The notes under the pieces were generated by a model. That model saw only the letters and a list, made by a program, of their open reading frames with translations, made no database searches and had not been told where the DNA came from. Position numbers and translations under genes: made by a program. Below are positions 1 to 8,407 of a DNA stretch of 64,000 bases, one piece after another. Origin of the DNA: Verrucomicrobiota bacterium. Lineage in GTDB: Bacteria > Verrucomicrobiota > Verrucomicrobiia > Chthoniobacterales > SZAS-18. The DNA lies in contig JAFEGM010000040.1 in NCBI GenBank assembly GCA_018240025.1, positions 1 to 64,000 on the forward strand, given 5' to 3'. Numbering within the stretch: position 1 is the stretch's first letter; each line of letters begins with the position of its first letter.

Positions 1-2
1 TC

Positions 3-533
3 GGCGAGATCCGCGATCTCGAGACCGCCAACATCGCGATCAACGCGTCGCTCACGGGCCATCTCGTCTTTTCCACGCTGCACACGAACGACGCGCCGAG
101 CGCGGTGGCGCGACTGGTGGACATGGGAATCAAGCCGTTCCTCGTGGCCAGCTCGATCCGCGCGATCATGGCGCAGCGGCTCGTGCGCAAGCTCTGCCCC
201 AACTGCAAGGCGCCGGCAGAGATGGACGACGGCGTATTGCGCGCGCTCCGCATTCAGCCGCATCAGGCCGCCGGCGCGCGGATCATGAAGGCGGTCGGCT
301 GCGAGCTCTGCCGGCACCGTGGGTTCAAGGGGCGGATGGGCATCTTCGAGATCTTCACCATCGACGATCAGGTGCGCTTCATGATCAACGACGGCGTCAG
401 CACGCTCGGCCTGCGCCAACGGGCCCGGGAACTTGGCATGCGGACCCTGCGCGAGGACGGCGTGCGCAAGGTCCTGGCCGGGCTGACGACGGTCGAGGAG
501 GTCGTGACCGCCACGCTCGGCGACGACAACTGA
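3..533 (+). CDS. GspE/PilB-family secretion or pilus ATPase, C-terminal part (5' end outside window)
   Basis: This is the C-terminal end of a hexameric secretion ATPase that powers type IV pilus or type II secretion assembly at the inner membrane. The reading frame is open from the first bases of the window, so the N-terminus lies outside. Visible family motifs are GEIRDLETA (Walker B with the catalytic Glu), [15 protein letters not shown] (His box), and two CxxC pairs (CPNC and CELC) that form the usual zinc site. The end, GIFEIF followed by a helical tail, is typical of both PilB and GspE, which cannot be separated from this fragment alone. All motifs seen are canonical, unlike the second ATPase gene near 37.4 kb. 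No other pilus gene is adjacent inside the window. Confidence 0.93.
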   Translation, partial: GEIRDLETANIAINASLTGHLVFSTLHTNDAPSAVARLVDMGIKPFLVASSIRAIMAQRLVRKLCPNCKAPAEMDDGVLRALRIQPHQAAGARIMKAVGCELCRHRGFKGRMGIFEIFTIDDQVRFMINDGVSTLGLRQRARELGMRTLREDGVRKVLAGLTTVEEVVTATLGDDN

Positions 534-604
534 CGCGGCCGCGACGGCGGCCCGCGGCGCGGATTTCGGTTTTCGAGCCCTGGAATTCCGGCGTTCCTAG
601 CGAC

Positions 605-1438
605 ATGGCTCCTCGCTCCTACGCCGCGCCTTGGCGCGACACGTCTGTTTGGACCGTCTGGTCGATCCTGACCGTGATCGCTTTTCTGGCCACGATCTTC
701 GCATCGATTCATTTCAAGCTCGAGCAGCACATCGGGGTGTGGGCCATCGTCCTGCCTTTGGCGGTCATGATCGGATTGCCCGTGCTCGTGGGAGTCGTGC
801 AGGTCCGGAGGAATCGCGCCCGGGCGCGCAGCCTCGGGCAGGTGCTCGCCGGCGCCGGCTGGCGGGTCGATCCCCAGCCGGAGCTCTCCAAGCGCGCCGC
901 GCACTACCAGCGGGCGCAGACGCTGGTTGAGCGCATGCATTTGATCCGCCCTGGACTCCCTGGGTTTGCCTGGATCGCCTGGGAGGTCGACGGCACGCTC
1001 GATCGACCCGACGGCGCGGTGGCGTTCGAATACGAGTATGTGGTCGGCAGCGGCAAGTCGGCGCAGAGCCACGTGCTCGTCGTGATCGCCTGGCCCGAGG
1101 GTCATCCCGAACTTGCACCGGGCTGGGCGGAGCTGGAGCGGGTCACGCTGGGCCGCCCGGGCTGGCGCGAACGGCGCCTGTTCTCCGATCAGGGAGCGCC
1201 GCCCGGTGAATTCGCCGAGCGGCTTCCCGGCGTGCTTTCGTACGGCTCAGCGTTGTCGGGCGATCGCGTCCTGCGACATCCTGCCGTGCAGGAGGCACTG
1301 CGCGAGGCACCCAAGGGGGAATGCTGGCAGTTCGGCGGCGGCTGGGTGGCGGTGAGCTACGATCGCGCGCTGCTACCCGAAGGCGTGCAAGGCTTGCTCG
1401 AGCGGGGACGAACGGTGGTGGCGAAGCTACGCGGCTAA
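605..1438 (+). CDS. Membrane-anchored protein of unknown function, 277 aa
   Basis: I do not recognise this protein. Two hydrophobic segments near the N-terminus (about residues 16-37 and 43-67) are followed by a soluble domain of about 210 residues with mixed alpha/beta character. This suggests a small integral protein with a large extramembrane domain. The start is an ATG that directly follows a short spacer after the ATPase gene. The codon pattern is the usual G+C-rich third-position type and no shadow frame is better, so the gene is likely real. It has no visible catalytic motif or lipobox. Its only neighbours are the upstream ATPase gene and a downstream DUF2306-type gene 64 bases away, so context gives little guidance. 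Confidence 0.72.
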   Translation: MAPRSYAAPWRDTSVWTVWSILTVIAFLATIFASIHFKLEQHIGVWAIVLPLAVMIGLPVLVGVVQVRRNRARARSLGQVLAGAGWRVDPQPELSKRAAHYQRAQTLVERMHLIRPGLPGFAWIAWEVDGTLDRPDGAVAFEYEYVVGSGKSAQSHVLVVIAWPEGHPELAPGWAELERVTLGRPGWRERRLFSDQGAPPGEFAERLPGVLSYGSALSGDRVLRHPAVQEALREAPKGECWQFGGGWVAVSYDRALLPEGVQGLLERGRTVVAKLRG

Positions 1439-1502
1439 GCTTGGGATCGATTTGGCAAGATCGTGCGCTTGTGGCTTTGGCGCTCCGCCTAAAATCCGCG
1501 GC

Positions 1503-2012
1503 ATGATCCGGAGCGGGCTCGGTCTGGTGCACACGATCGCGGCGGTGCTGGCGCTGCTGCTGGGGGCCGCCGCGCTGCTGCGCCCGAAGTTCGGCGCGCT
1601 GCATCGGCGGCTCGGCTACGGTTACGTGGTGTCCATGGTCGTGGTGATCGTCACCGCTCTGGGCATCTATCGTCTGACTGGTCGGTTCAACTTCCTCCAC
1701 GGCGCCGCGCTGCTCAGTGCGGCCACGCTGGGCGGAGGAATCTACTACGCGCTGCGCCGACCCGCGGGCTGGCTGGAAGCGCATTACCTCACCATGAGCT
1801 GGTCCTATATTGGGCTGGTTGCAGCGTTGCTGGCGGAGACCGCCACGCGGCTCGGCATGCCTTGGGTCATCGCCACGTTTGGGCGCAGTTCGCTCGGGGT
1901 CTTTTGGGGCATCGTGGCCTTCGTCACGGCCGCCGTCTGCTTCGCAGGGGCGCGGATGATCCAAGCGAATCGCGCCCGCATTCGCAGCTGGACGGCGCCG
2001 ACGCGGAGCTAG
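1503..2012 (+). CDS. DUF2306-like four-helix membrane protein
   Basis: This is a 169-residue integral membrane protein with four predicted transmembrane helices. The segments HRRLGYGYV after the first helix and EAHYLTMSWSYIGL before the third are characteristic of the DUF2306 family of predicted membrane proteins, whose function is unknown. I placed the start at the ATG that gives MIRSGLG, because the longer upstream reading adds a non-membrane leader with no initiation context. The gene ends about 15 bases from the converging Fur-family gene. A weak inverted repeat (GGCACC/GGGTGCC) between the two stops could act as a shared terminator, but it has no T-run. Confidence 0.8.
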   Translation: MIRSGLGLVHTIAAVLALLLGAAALLRPKFGALHRRLGYGYVVSMVVVIVTALGIYRLTGRFNFLHGAALLSAATLGGGIYYALRRPAGWLEAHYLTMSWSYIGLVAALLAETATRLGMPWVIATFGRSSLGVFWGIVAFVTAAVCFAGARMIQANRARIRSWTAPTRS

Positions 2013-2027
2013 GCACCGGACAACCCC

Positions 2028-2510
2028 TCAGCGGGTGCCGAGCGCGAGTTCGCCGCGGCCGTCGCACTTGCCGTCCTTGGCCATCGTGTTGCAGCGACCC
2101 TCGATGCGCAGGGTCTTGGTCATCGGCGTGAAGCCCAGGCGATGGCTGATGCAGTTCTCCAGGATGTCCATATGCGCGTCCTCGAACTCGAAGATCTTGT
2201 TGCAGTCCTGGCAGATGAGATGCGCGTGCGTCGGGCGCTCGTTGAAGTTCGGATCGTAGAACTTGTAGTCCTTGCCGAAGTCCATCTCGCGGAGCGTGCC
2301 GGCCTCGACCAACAGCGGCAGGGTCCGATAGACGGTGGCTCGGGAAACGGTCGGCTCGATTTTCCGAGCCATTTCGAGGAGACCCTCGGCTGTGAAATGT
2401 TCCTTGGTCGAGAAGGCCGCCCGGATGATCGCATCGCGCTGGATCGTCTTGCGGAGACCCTTCGCCTCGATGTGCTGATGGATGGCCTTGCGGATTTCCT
2501 CGATATTCAC
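2028..2510 (-). CDS. Fur-family metal-responsive transcriptional regulator
   Basis: This 160-residue protein has the Fur architecture. An N-terminal winged helix (residues about 10-88) carries the recognition segment SRATVYRTLPLLVEAG at 56-71. A C-terminal metal-binding dimerisation domain follows. The HAH motif at 95-97, CQDC at 100-103 and a second Cys pair at 140 and 149 form the expected regulatory and structural zinc sites. Fur proteins repress iron-uptake or peroxide-defence genes when metal-loaded, and Fur cannot be told from PerR or Zur by eye. The start is GTG. The gene stands alone, converging with the DUF2306 gene and diverging from the next membrane-protein gene, so its targets are not shown by context. 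I did not find a clear Fur box in the short upstream gap. Confidence 0.93.
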   Translation of the reverse strand: MNIEEIRKAIHQHIEAKGLRKTIQRDAIIRAAFSTKEHFTAEGLLEMARKIEPTVSRATVYRTLPLLVEAGTLREMDFGKDYKFYDPNFNERPTHAHLICQDCNKIFEFEDAHMDILENCISHRLGFTPMTKTLRIEGRCNTMAKDGKCDGRGELALGTR

Positions 2511-2615
2511 GCGCCTAGACTACGGCGGGTAGGCAGGCAGACAAGTTCGCTTGCAGGGGCCACCCCGGGCTGGCGCGGGGCGCGACAGCCCGCGCCGTCT
2601 GCGCTATGACTCCGC

Positions 2616-4280
2616 GTGGGCTTTTCGCATCGCTCTGCCAGCATCTCCGCGCAGCTCCTGAGACTGCTCGGGTGGCTCCCGGTCGTCGCGACCGTGGTGG
2701 CCGTTTGGATCTTCGCGGTCGATGTGCCCACGCACGACGATTGGGACACGCCGGGTGCGACCCTCGAAGCCTGGCGCAAGGGCGAGCTGACGCCGGCGCA
2801 TTTCTTCGCCCAGCACAACGAGAGCCGGTTCGCGGTGCCGCGCCTGATCATGCTGGCGGGCGCAGTGCTGAGCGGGGGATTTCATCCGGTGCCCTGGATG
2901 TTCGTGAGCTGCGGGCTCATGGCCCTGACGGTCTGGGCGCTGCGGCGGTGGGCTTGGGAGGCGCGGCAGGAGGCGGGGGCGCTGCTGGCGCTGGTCGGGG
3001 CGCTGCTGTTTTGCGTGCCGACCCAGACGGAGAATCTCACCTGGGGCGGCCAGATCGGGCTGTTCGTGCCGGGGCTCGCGCTCGTCCTGGCCCACGGAGT
3101 CGCCCGGCAGCCATGGACGCCAGGGCGGCGCTATCTGCTCTGTGCTGTGCTCGCCTGGCTGGCGACGTTCAGCTTCGCCAATGGGATGATCGTCTGGGTG
3201 CTCGGATGCCCGGCTTGGTTCGCCTGGTGGCGACGGGAGCGGCCGCTGCTGGGCCGAGCATTCGTCCTCTACGCCGTGGTCGGAGTCCTGACGATCGCGG
3301 CCTACTTTCACGGCTATGTGAAACCGGGGGCGCATCCGTCGCTGCTCACGGGGCTGCAGCAGCCGGGTCGGCTGCTGCTGTACTTCCTCACTTGGCTGGG
3401 CGGTCCTTGGGCGATGGGGGTGCATCGGCCGATCGTGCTGGCTCCGGTGCTCGGCGGGGCCACGCTCGTGGGGGTCGCAGTCGCACTTCGGTCCGTTTGG
3501 CTCAGACGTCGGAATCTTCCCGCCGTGGTGCACTTGTGGCTCGTCCTGCTGGCGTATGGCGCAGCTTGTGGCGTGGTCACTTCGCTCGGGCGGTGTGGCT
3601 TCGAAATGCCGACGGCCTTGGCGCCGCGCTACACGACCTTCGCCCTGTGGCTGCCGCTGGCGACGCTCGGCCTGCTGTTTGCCTGCCAGAGCACCTGGGC
3701 CCGCCCGTGGCTCGGCGGACTGTGCGGCCTGCTGTTGCTGGCGTGGCCTTCCGGCTGGTATTCTTTGAATAACCGCCGTCTGGCGCTGGAGCAGGATCGC
3801 GTGACGATGCGACTGGCTGCGGCCATCCCGGAGAACCCTCTGCTGACGCGGCTGCATCCAGATCGGGAGCCGACCACGCGGCGAATCCGCTTCTTCTCTG
3901 CAGAGGGATGGCTGCCTCCCTTGGTCGATGCCACCACGCTCGATCTCCTGAGCACGCAGGCGAGCGAAGCTCCCGCTGGCGCGCTGGACGGCGTGCCGGG
4001 AGTTGGCGGCGGGGCGCTGGTGGGTTGGGCGATGAATCCGGACACGCGGCGGCCGGCGACCTACGTGGTCATCTTCACCGAGGCGAACGGACACTGGCAT
4101 CCATGGTCGGCAGCGCGGGTCGGGAACTATCGACCCGACGTGGCCAAGGCGAAGGGAGCCCCAGCGCTCGCCCGGGCGGGATTCGAGGTCCGCTTGCCGA
4201 CCTGGCCGGCGGGGCGGTGGAAGGCGCTGGCGGTCGACGAGGCGGCCGGGAAGGCATTCCTGCTCCCCGCGCCACGGTAG
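2616..4280 (+). CDS. Polytopic membrane protein of about 554 aa, possibly GT-C-type
   Basis: This large inner-membrane protein has about ten hydrophobic segments in its first 390 residues and a C-terminal soluble domain of about 160 residues. Just after the first helix is THDDWDTPG, an acidic loop placed like the catalytic Asp of GT-C glycosyltransferases such as PMT and ArnT relatives. This is positional resemblance only, and I cannot name a family. The start is a GTG at the head of the open frame. A nearby ATG lies in another frame. The gene stands between the divergent Fur-family gene and the convergent pdhC, so no operon partner indicates a substrate. Confidence 0.75.
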   Translation: MGFSHRSASISAQLLRLLGWLPVVATVVAVWIFAVDVPTHDDWDTPGATLEAWRKGELTPAHFFAQHNESRFAVPRLIMLAGAVLSGGFHPVPWMFVSCGLMALTVWALRRWAWEARQEAGALLALVGALLFCVPTQTENLTWGGQIGLFVPGLALVLAHGVARQPWTPGRRYLLCAVLAWLATFSFANGMIVWVLGCPAWFAWWRRERPLLGRAFVLYAVVGVLTIAAYFHGYVKPGAHPSLLTGLQQPGRLLLYFLTWLGGPWAMGVHRPIVLAPVLGGATLVGVAVALRSVWLRRRNLPAVVHLWLVLLAYGAACGVVTSLGRCGFEMPTALAPRYTTFALWLPLATLGLLFACQSTWARPWLGGLCGLLLLAWPSGWYSLNNRRLALEQDRVTMRLAAAIPENPLLTRLHPDREPTTRRIRFFSAEGWLPPLVDATTLDLLSTQASEAPAGALDGVPGVGGGALVGWAMNPDTRRPATYVVIFTEANGHWHPWSAARVGNYRPDVAKAKGAPALARAGFEVRLPTWPAGRWKALAVDEAAGKAFLLPAPR

Positions 4281-4312
4281 GCGAATGGGTCGAAGCCCGC
4301 GGTGCGGGTGGG

Positions 4313-5584
4313 TCAGGCCAGCATCGCCGCCGGGTTCTCGAGGAGGCGCTTGAGCGTGGCCAGGAACTCCGCGCCGATGGCACCGTCGACCACCCGGTGA
4401 TCGCAGCTGACGCCCAGGTTGAGTCGTTCGCCGACCACGATCTCGTCGCGCTCGTTGACCACCGGCTTCTTCATCACACGACCGACCGAGAGAATGACGC
4501 TTTGGGGCGGGTTGATGATGGCATCGAACTGGTCGATGCCGTAGCCGCCCAGATTCGAGACGGTGAAGGTGCCGCCCTGGTATTCCTCGGGCTTCAGCTT
4601 CTTGCTGCGCGCCCGGGTGGCGAGGTCCTTGACCGTGGCGCTGATGTCGGTCAGCGAACGATGCCGGGCATCGCGGATGACCGGGGTGACGAGCCCCTCT
4701 TCGACCGCGACCGCGACCGAGAGATTGATCTTCTCATACTCGATGACGGCATCGCCATCGAAGGAGGCGTTCACCTTCGGGTGTCGGGCAATGGCCGCGA
4801 TCGTGGCCTTGAGGATGAGATCGTTGACCGAGAACTTCGTACCTTCGCTCTCGAGGGCCCGATTCATCTCCGCGCGCAAGCGCATGAGCGGAGCGGCATC
4901 GACCTCGATGTGCAGATAGAAGTGCGGAATCTGCGTTTTACTTGCCAGCAGGCGCTCTGCGATGGCCCGGCGCATGCCGCTGAGGGGCACGCGACGATCG
5001 CCCTGGGCCGGAGCTGCCGCCGGAGTGGCCTTCGGAGTCGGTGCCGCCACCGGAGCCGTAAGCGGAGCAGGGGCCGCCTTGGGCGCGGCCGGGGCTGGGG
5101 CGGCCGCAGGAGCGGCGGTTCCCGGGTTGGCGGCGAGAACGTCTTTCTGCACGATGCGTCCGCCAGGACCGGATCCGGTGACGGTGGAGAGATCGATGCC
5201 GCGGGCCTTGGCTACCTTTTTGGCCAGCGGCGACGCGTGCACCCGACCACCCGCCGGCGCTGAGGGCGCGGCAGGCGCTGGAGCAGCGGGGGCCGCTGCT
5301 TCGGCGGCGGGAGCCGACTTGGCGGGAGCCGCCTTCGCCGGGGCGCCAGAGCCGTCACCGACCCGAGCGATGACCTGGCCGATGGCCACCTTCTCCCCTT
5401 CCTGGATGAAGATCTCCGTCAGAATGCCGTCTTCGAAAGACTCCATTTCCATGGTGGCCTTGTCCGTTTCGACCTCAGCCAGGACTTCGCCGCTTTGCAC
5501 GGCGTCGCCGACCTTCTTCTTCCATTTGACGAGCGTACCCTCGGTCATGGTGTCCGAGAGCTTGGGCATGGTAATATCGGCCAT
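4313..5584 (-). CDS. pdhC: Dihydrolipoamide acetyltransferase (E2) of pyruvate dehydrogenase
   Basis: E2 forms the core of the pyruvate dehydrogenase complex and transfers the acetyl group from lipoamide to CoA. The 423-residue protein has one N-terminal lipoyl domain with ETDKATME (lipoylated K42). An Ala/Pro-rich linker follows, then a peripheral-subunit-binding domain (HASPLAKKVAKARG, GPGGRI, about residues 113-150), a second Ala/Pro linker and the catalytic domain. The catalytic motif DHRVVDG is intact, with His396 and Asp400. It is the third gene of the minus-strand operon pdhA-pdhB-pdhC, 51 bases after pdhB. The E3 subunit gene is not nearby. A branched-chain 2-oxo acid complex is possible, but the companion E1 subunits favour pyruvate dehydrogenase. 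Confidence 0.95.
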   Translation of the reverse strand: MADITMPKLSDTMTEGTLVKWKKKVGDAVQSGEVLAEVETDKATMEMESFEDGILTEIFIQEGEKVAIGQVIARVGDGSGAPAKAAPAKSAPAAEAAAPAAPAPAAPSAPAGGRVHASPLAKKVAKARGIDLSTVTGSGPGGRIVQKDVLAANPGTAAPAAAPAPAAPKAAPAPLTAPVAAPTPKATPAAAPAQGDRRVPLSGMRRAIAERLLASKTQIPHFYLHIEVDAAPLMRLRAEMNRALESEGTKFSVNDLILKATIAAIARHPKVNASFDGDAVIEYEKINLSVAVAVEEGLVTPVIRDARHRSLTDISATVKDLATRARSKKLKPEEYQGGTFTVSNLGGYGIDQFDAIINPPQSVILSVGRVMKKPVVNERDEIVVGERLNLGVSCDHRVVDGAIGAEFLATLKRLLENPAAMLA

Positions 5585-5635
5585 CGCGAAAAGAGAATGC
5601 GGGTTGCGGGAAGTCAGGGTGAGAGGAGCGGCGAA

Positions 5636-6634
5636 CTAAACTCCGCAGACTTTGCGTCCGGCGGCGATGATTTTCTCGGGGCTGGGCAGCATGGCGTGCT
5701 CCAGTACTTCGCTGTACGGCACTGGAATTTCCTCCATACTGACGCGAGCGACCGGCGCATCGAGTTCGTCGAAGATGTGCTCCTGAATCTGGAAGGTGAG
5801 TTCGGAGGCGATGCCACAGAACGGCCGGCATTGTTCGGCCACCACGACACGATGGGTTTTGGCCACCGAGGCGAAGATCGTCTCTGTATCGAGGGGCTTG
5901 ATGGAGCGGAGATCGACCACTTCGGCGTGGATGCCATGCTCCTTCTCCAAGGCCTCGGCCGCTTTGTGGGCATAGGCGACGGTCCGTCCGTAGGAAAGGA
6001 TGGTGAGGTCGTTACCTTCCCGCGGCACGCTTGCTTTGCCCAACGGTAGAACGAGATCGAACTCGGGCATGGGAGGCTCGACGAGACCTTTCGATCCGTA
6101 CAGAAGCTCGACCTCCATCACGAGCACCGGATTATCGTCCCGGACAGCGGCCTTGAGGAGCCCCTTGGCATCGCGCGGGGTGGACGGGACGACGACTTTC
6201 AGACCGGCAAAGTTCGAATAGAGATTCTCCGTCGCATGCATGTGCGTGGCGCCGAGTTGGTGCGCCGGACCGTTGATGCCGCGGAAGACGATGGGACAGT
6301 GGAACTGGCCGCCCGACATGGTCAGCATGTTGGGAGCGTTGTTCGCCACTTGGTCGAAGGCCACCAGCGAGAAGCTGAAGGACATGAACTCGATGATCGG
6401 GCGGAGGCCCACCATGGCGGCGCCGATCCCGATGCCCGCGAAGCCGGCTTCGGCGATGGGAGCATCGATGATGCGTTTGGGTCCGAAGCGTTCGAGGAGG
6501 CCCTGGCTGATCTTGTACGCCCCGTTGTATTGGGCGACTTCCTCGCCCATGAGGAAGACGTTCTGGTCGCGCTCCAGCTCTTCAGCGAGAGCCTCGTTAA
6601 GCGCCTGGCGGTAGGTGATTTCGCGCATTTCCAT
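5636..6634 (-). CDS. pdhB: Pyruvate dehydrogenase E1 component, beta subunit
   Basis: The beta subunit completes the thiamine diphosphate site of the E1 heterotetramer, which decarboxylates pyruvate and acetylates the lipoyl arm of E2. I chose the ATG giving MEMREITYRQALNEAL, the normal family N-terminus. The open frame extends much further upstream, but that part overlaps pdhA and is a shadow. The motif RIIDAPIAEAGF contains the conserved Glu62 that activates the cofactor. The length of 332 residues is typical. The gene begins 11 bases after the pdhA stop and pdhC follows, so the three genes are almost certainly one transcript. Confidence 0.96.
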   Translation of the reverse strand: MEMREITYRQALNEALAEELERDQNVFLMGEEVAQYNGAYKISQGLLERFGPKRIIDAPIAEAGFAGIGIGAAMVGLRPIIEFMSFSFSLVAFDQVANNAPNMLTMSGGQFHCPIVFRGINGPAHQLGATHMHATENLYSNFAGLKVVVPSTPRDAKGLLKAAVRDDNPVLVMEVELLYGSKGLVEPPMPEFDLVLPLGKASVPREGNDLTILSYGRTVAYAHKAAEALEKEHGIHAEVVDLRSIKPLDTETIFASVAKTHRVVVAEQCRPFCGIASELTFQIQEHIFDELDAPVARVSMEEIPVPYSEVLEHAMLPSPEKIIAAGRKVCGV

Positions 6635-6645
6635 GGTCGGGTCCC

Positions 6646-7692
6646 TCAGACGGAAAAGGTGCAGCTGAAAGGGTTCTGACCACGCACGTCCGGCGTGGTC
6701 GCGATGGGCTGATAGTTCGGATCGTTCTCCACGAAGGTGTAGTCGTGGAGCTTGGCCACATCCGGGTCGGGGCTGGACTCGGCAAACTTCACGCTCTCGC
6801 TGGCCAACGCCTTGATCTCCGCGTCCATCTTCTTGAACTCCTCGTCGGTCAGGAGCCCTTCCTTGATGAGGACGGAGGAAAAGTTGGTGATCGGATCGTC
6901 CTTTTTGTGCTTCTCGAGCTCCTCCTTGGTGCGGTAGGTGCCCGGGTCGGACATGGAGTGACCGCGGTACCGATAGGTCCGGCACTCCACCCAATACGGC
7001 TCCGGTTCCTTGCGGATGGCGGTGGCGATCTCGGCGATTTTGTCCCGGACTTCGCGGACATCCATGCCGTCGATGACGACCGACTTCATGTTGTAACCCG
7101 CCCCGCGGTCGGCGATTTCCTTGAGGTGGTTCGACCGGGTAGCCGCCGTGCCCATCGCGAACTGATTGTTCTCGCAGATGAAGATGGCGGGCAGGCGCCA
7201 AAGGGCGGCCATGTTCAGCGCCTCGTGGAAGGCGCCGATGTTGATGGCCCCGTCGCCCATGTAGCAGAGCGAGATGCGGTCCTCGCCGCGATAGCGGGCA
7301 GCGAAGGCGAAGCCGGCCCCGAGGGGGACATGCCCGCCCACGATGGCGTGGCCGCCCATCATGTTACGGGCCTTGTCGAAGTAGTGCATCGAGCCGCCCA
7401 GTCCTTTCGAGCAGCCGGTCGCTTTACCGAAGATCTCCGCCATCGCCTCGTTCATGCCCATGCCTCGGGCCAGTGCATGACCGTGATCTCGGTAGGCCGT
7501 GATCATGTAGTCGTCCGGTCGCGTGGCGGCGACCGAGCCGACGGCCACGGCTTCCTGCCCGATGTACAGGTGGAGGAAGCCACCGATCTTCTGCATTTGG
7601 TATTGCTGCTGGGCCTTCTCCTCGAAGCGACGGATGACCAGCATGTCGTAGAGCATTTTCAGCTCTGCCTCTTTGTTGACCTTTTTCGACAT
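6646..7692 (-). CDS. pdhA: Pyruvate dehydrogenase E1 component, alpha subunit
   Basis: The alpha subunit binds thiamine diphosphate and, with the beta subunit, performs the first, rate-limiting decarboxylation of pyruvate. The 348-residue sequence shows the GDG...NN cofactor motif (GDG at 146-148, ENNQFAMGT around 174-182). It also has the E1-alpha segments GFLHLYIGQEA, AYRDHGHALARG and GGSMHYFD, and the phosphorylation-loop-like YRYRGHSMSDPGTYR. It is the first gene of the pdhABC operon and starts at an ATG about 48 bases from the neighbouring membrane-protein gene, which runs on the same strand. I see no recognisable operator upstream. Overall this is an ordinary, well-preserved copy. Confidence 0.97.
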   Translation of the reverse strand: MSKKVNKEAELKMLYDMLVIRRFEEKAQQQYQMQKIGGFLHLYIGQEAVAVGSVAATRPDDYMITAYRDHGHALARGMGMNEAMAEIFGKATGCSKGLGGSMHYFDKARNMMGGHAIVGGHVPLGAGFAFAARYRGEDRISLCYMGDGAINIGAFHEALNMAALWRLPAIFICENNQFAMGTAATRSNHLKEIADRGAGYNMKSVVIDGMDVREVRDKIAEIATAIRKEPEPYWVECRTYRYRGHSMSDPGTYRTKEELEKHKKDDPITNFSSVLIKEGLLTDEEFKKMDAEIKALASESVKFAESSPDPDVAKLHDYTFVENDPNYQPIATTPDVRGQNPFSCTFSV

Positions 7693-7739
7693 GGTTCGGG
7701 GGACGAGAGATCTGCGGACCGGCTGGGGCCGGGGTGAAA

Positions 7740-8318
7740 TCAGCTGCGGGCCGGGAGCGCCTCAGCTGCGGAAGCCGGATTCCGCTGGCCGAGCCGGAGG
7801 CTGGCGTAGAACAGTGCCGTGAAGCCCAAGTCAGCGATCACGGAATTGCGGTAGAAGGTCCACGTCGGCGGGAAGCCGGGCAGGCCAGTGGTCAGCGCCT
7901 GCAGCCAGCCGGCGAAGGACTTGACGTAGGCGGGTTCCGCGAGCCAAGAGGCGGTGTTCGTGACCAGATAGAAGACCGTGGAGGCAGCAAGCGCACCGCC
8001 CAGCAGCGGAGAGAGCCGCAGGCCGCCGCGAGTCAGACGCGCACCGAGATAGGCTGTACCCAGGAGGACCACGTAGCGGGGCAGCATTTCTGCCGCAACG
8101 AACGGAAACTGGTAATGAGCGTTCAGGAGCAGGTCGGTGACGAAGAGTGCGATGATGGGAAGCAGGTAGCTCAGGGTGCGCGGGAGCAGAACGCCGCCAC
8201 AGAGAGCGAGGGCCGTCAGTGCGGCAAAATGAGTCGGCCAGAAGGTCGCGCCAGCCAGGGGGGCCAGGCGGGTCAGAATGCCAAAGGCGAGGAGAAACAC
8301 AGCAGGCCAGAACGTCAT
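7740..8318 (-). CDS. DUF6580-like integral membrane protein
   Basis: This 192-residue protein has about five hydrophobic helices. The opening pattern (RLAPLAG..FWPTHFAALTALALCGGVLL) and the segment SYLLPIIALFVTDLLLN resemble the DUF6580 family, related in shape to small ECF-type membrane components. Function is unknown. The start is the ATG at MTFWPAVFLLAF. The upstream extension of the frame crosses into the mnmG gene and is rejected. The gene is divergent from mnmG with about 90 bases between the starts. It precedes pdhA on the same strand with a 47-base gap, so some read-through into the pdh operon is conceivable. Confidence 0.72.
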   Translation of the reverse strand: MTFWPAVFLLAFGILTRLAPLAGATFWPTHFAALTALALCGGVLLPRTLSYLLPIIALFVTDLLLNAHYQFPFVAAEMLPRYVVLLGTAYLGARLTRGGLRLSPLLGGALAASTVFYLVTNTASWLAEPAYVKSFAGWLQALTTGLPGFPPTWTFYRNSVIADLGFTALFYASLRLGQRNPASAAEALPARS

Positions 8319-8407
8319 GGATTCAGTGTGTCCGGGGTGGTCCGCTTCTGCAAACAGCGAAATTTCTCGAAGCGATAATGTGCCACGCTGCGGTAGGATG
8401 ATGCGCC

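Noticed and set aside
2040..2500. Plus-strand ORF opposite the Fur-family gene
   Set aside because: It is a complete shadow of the well-supported Fur protein.
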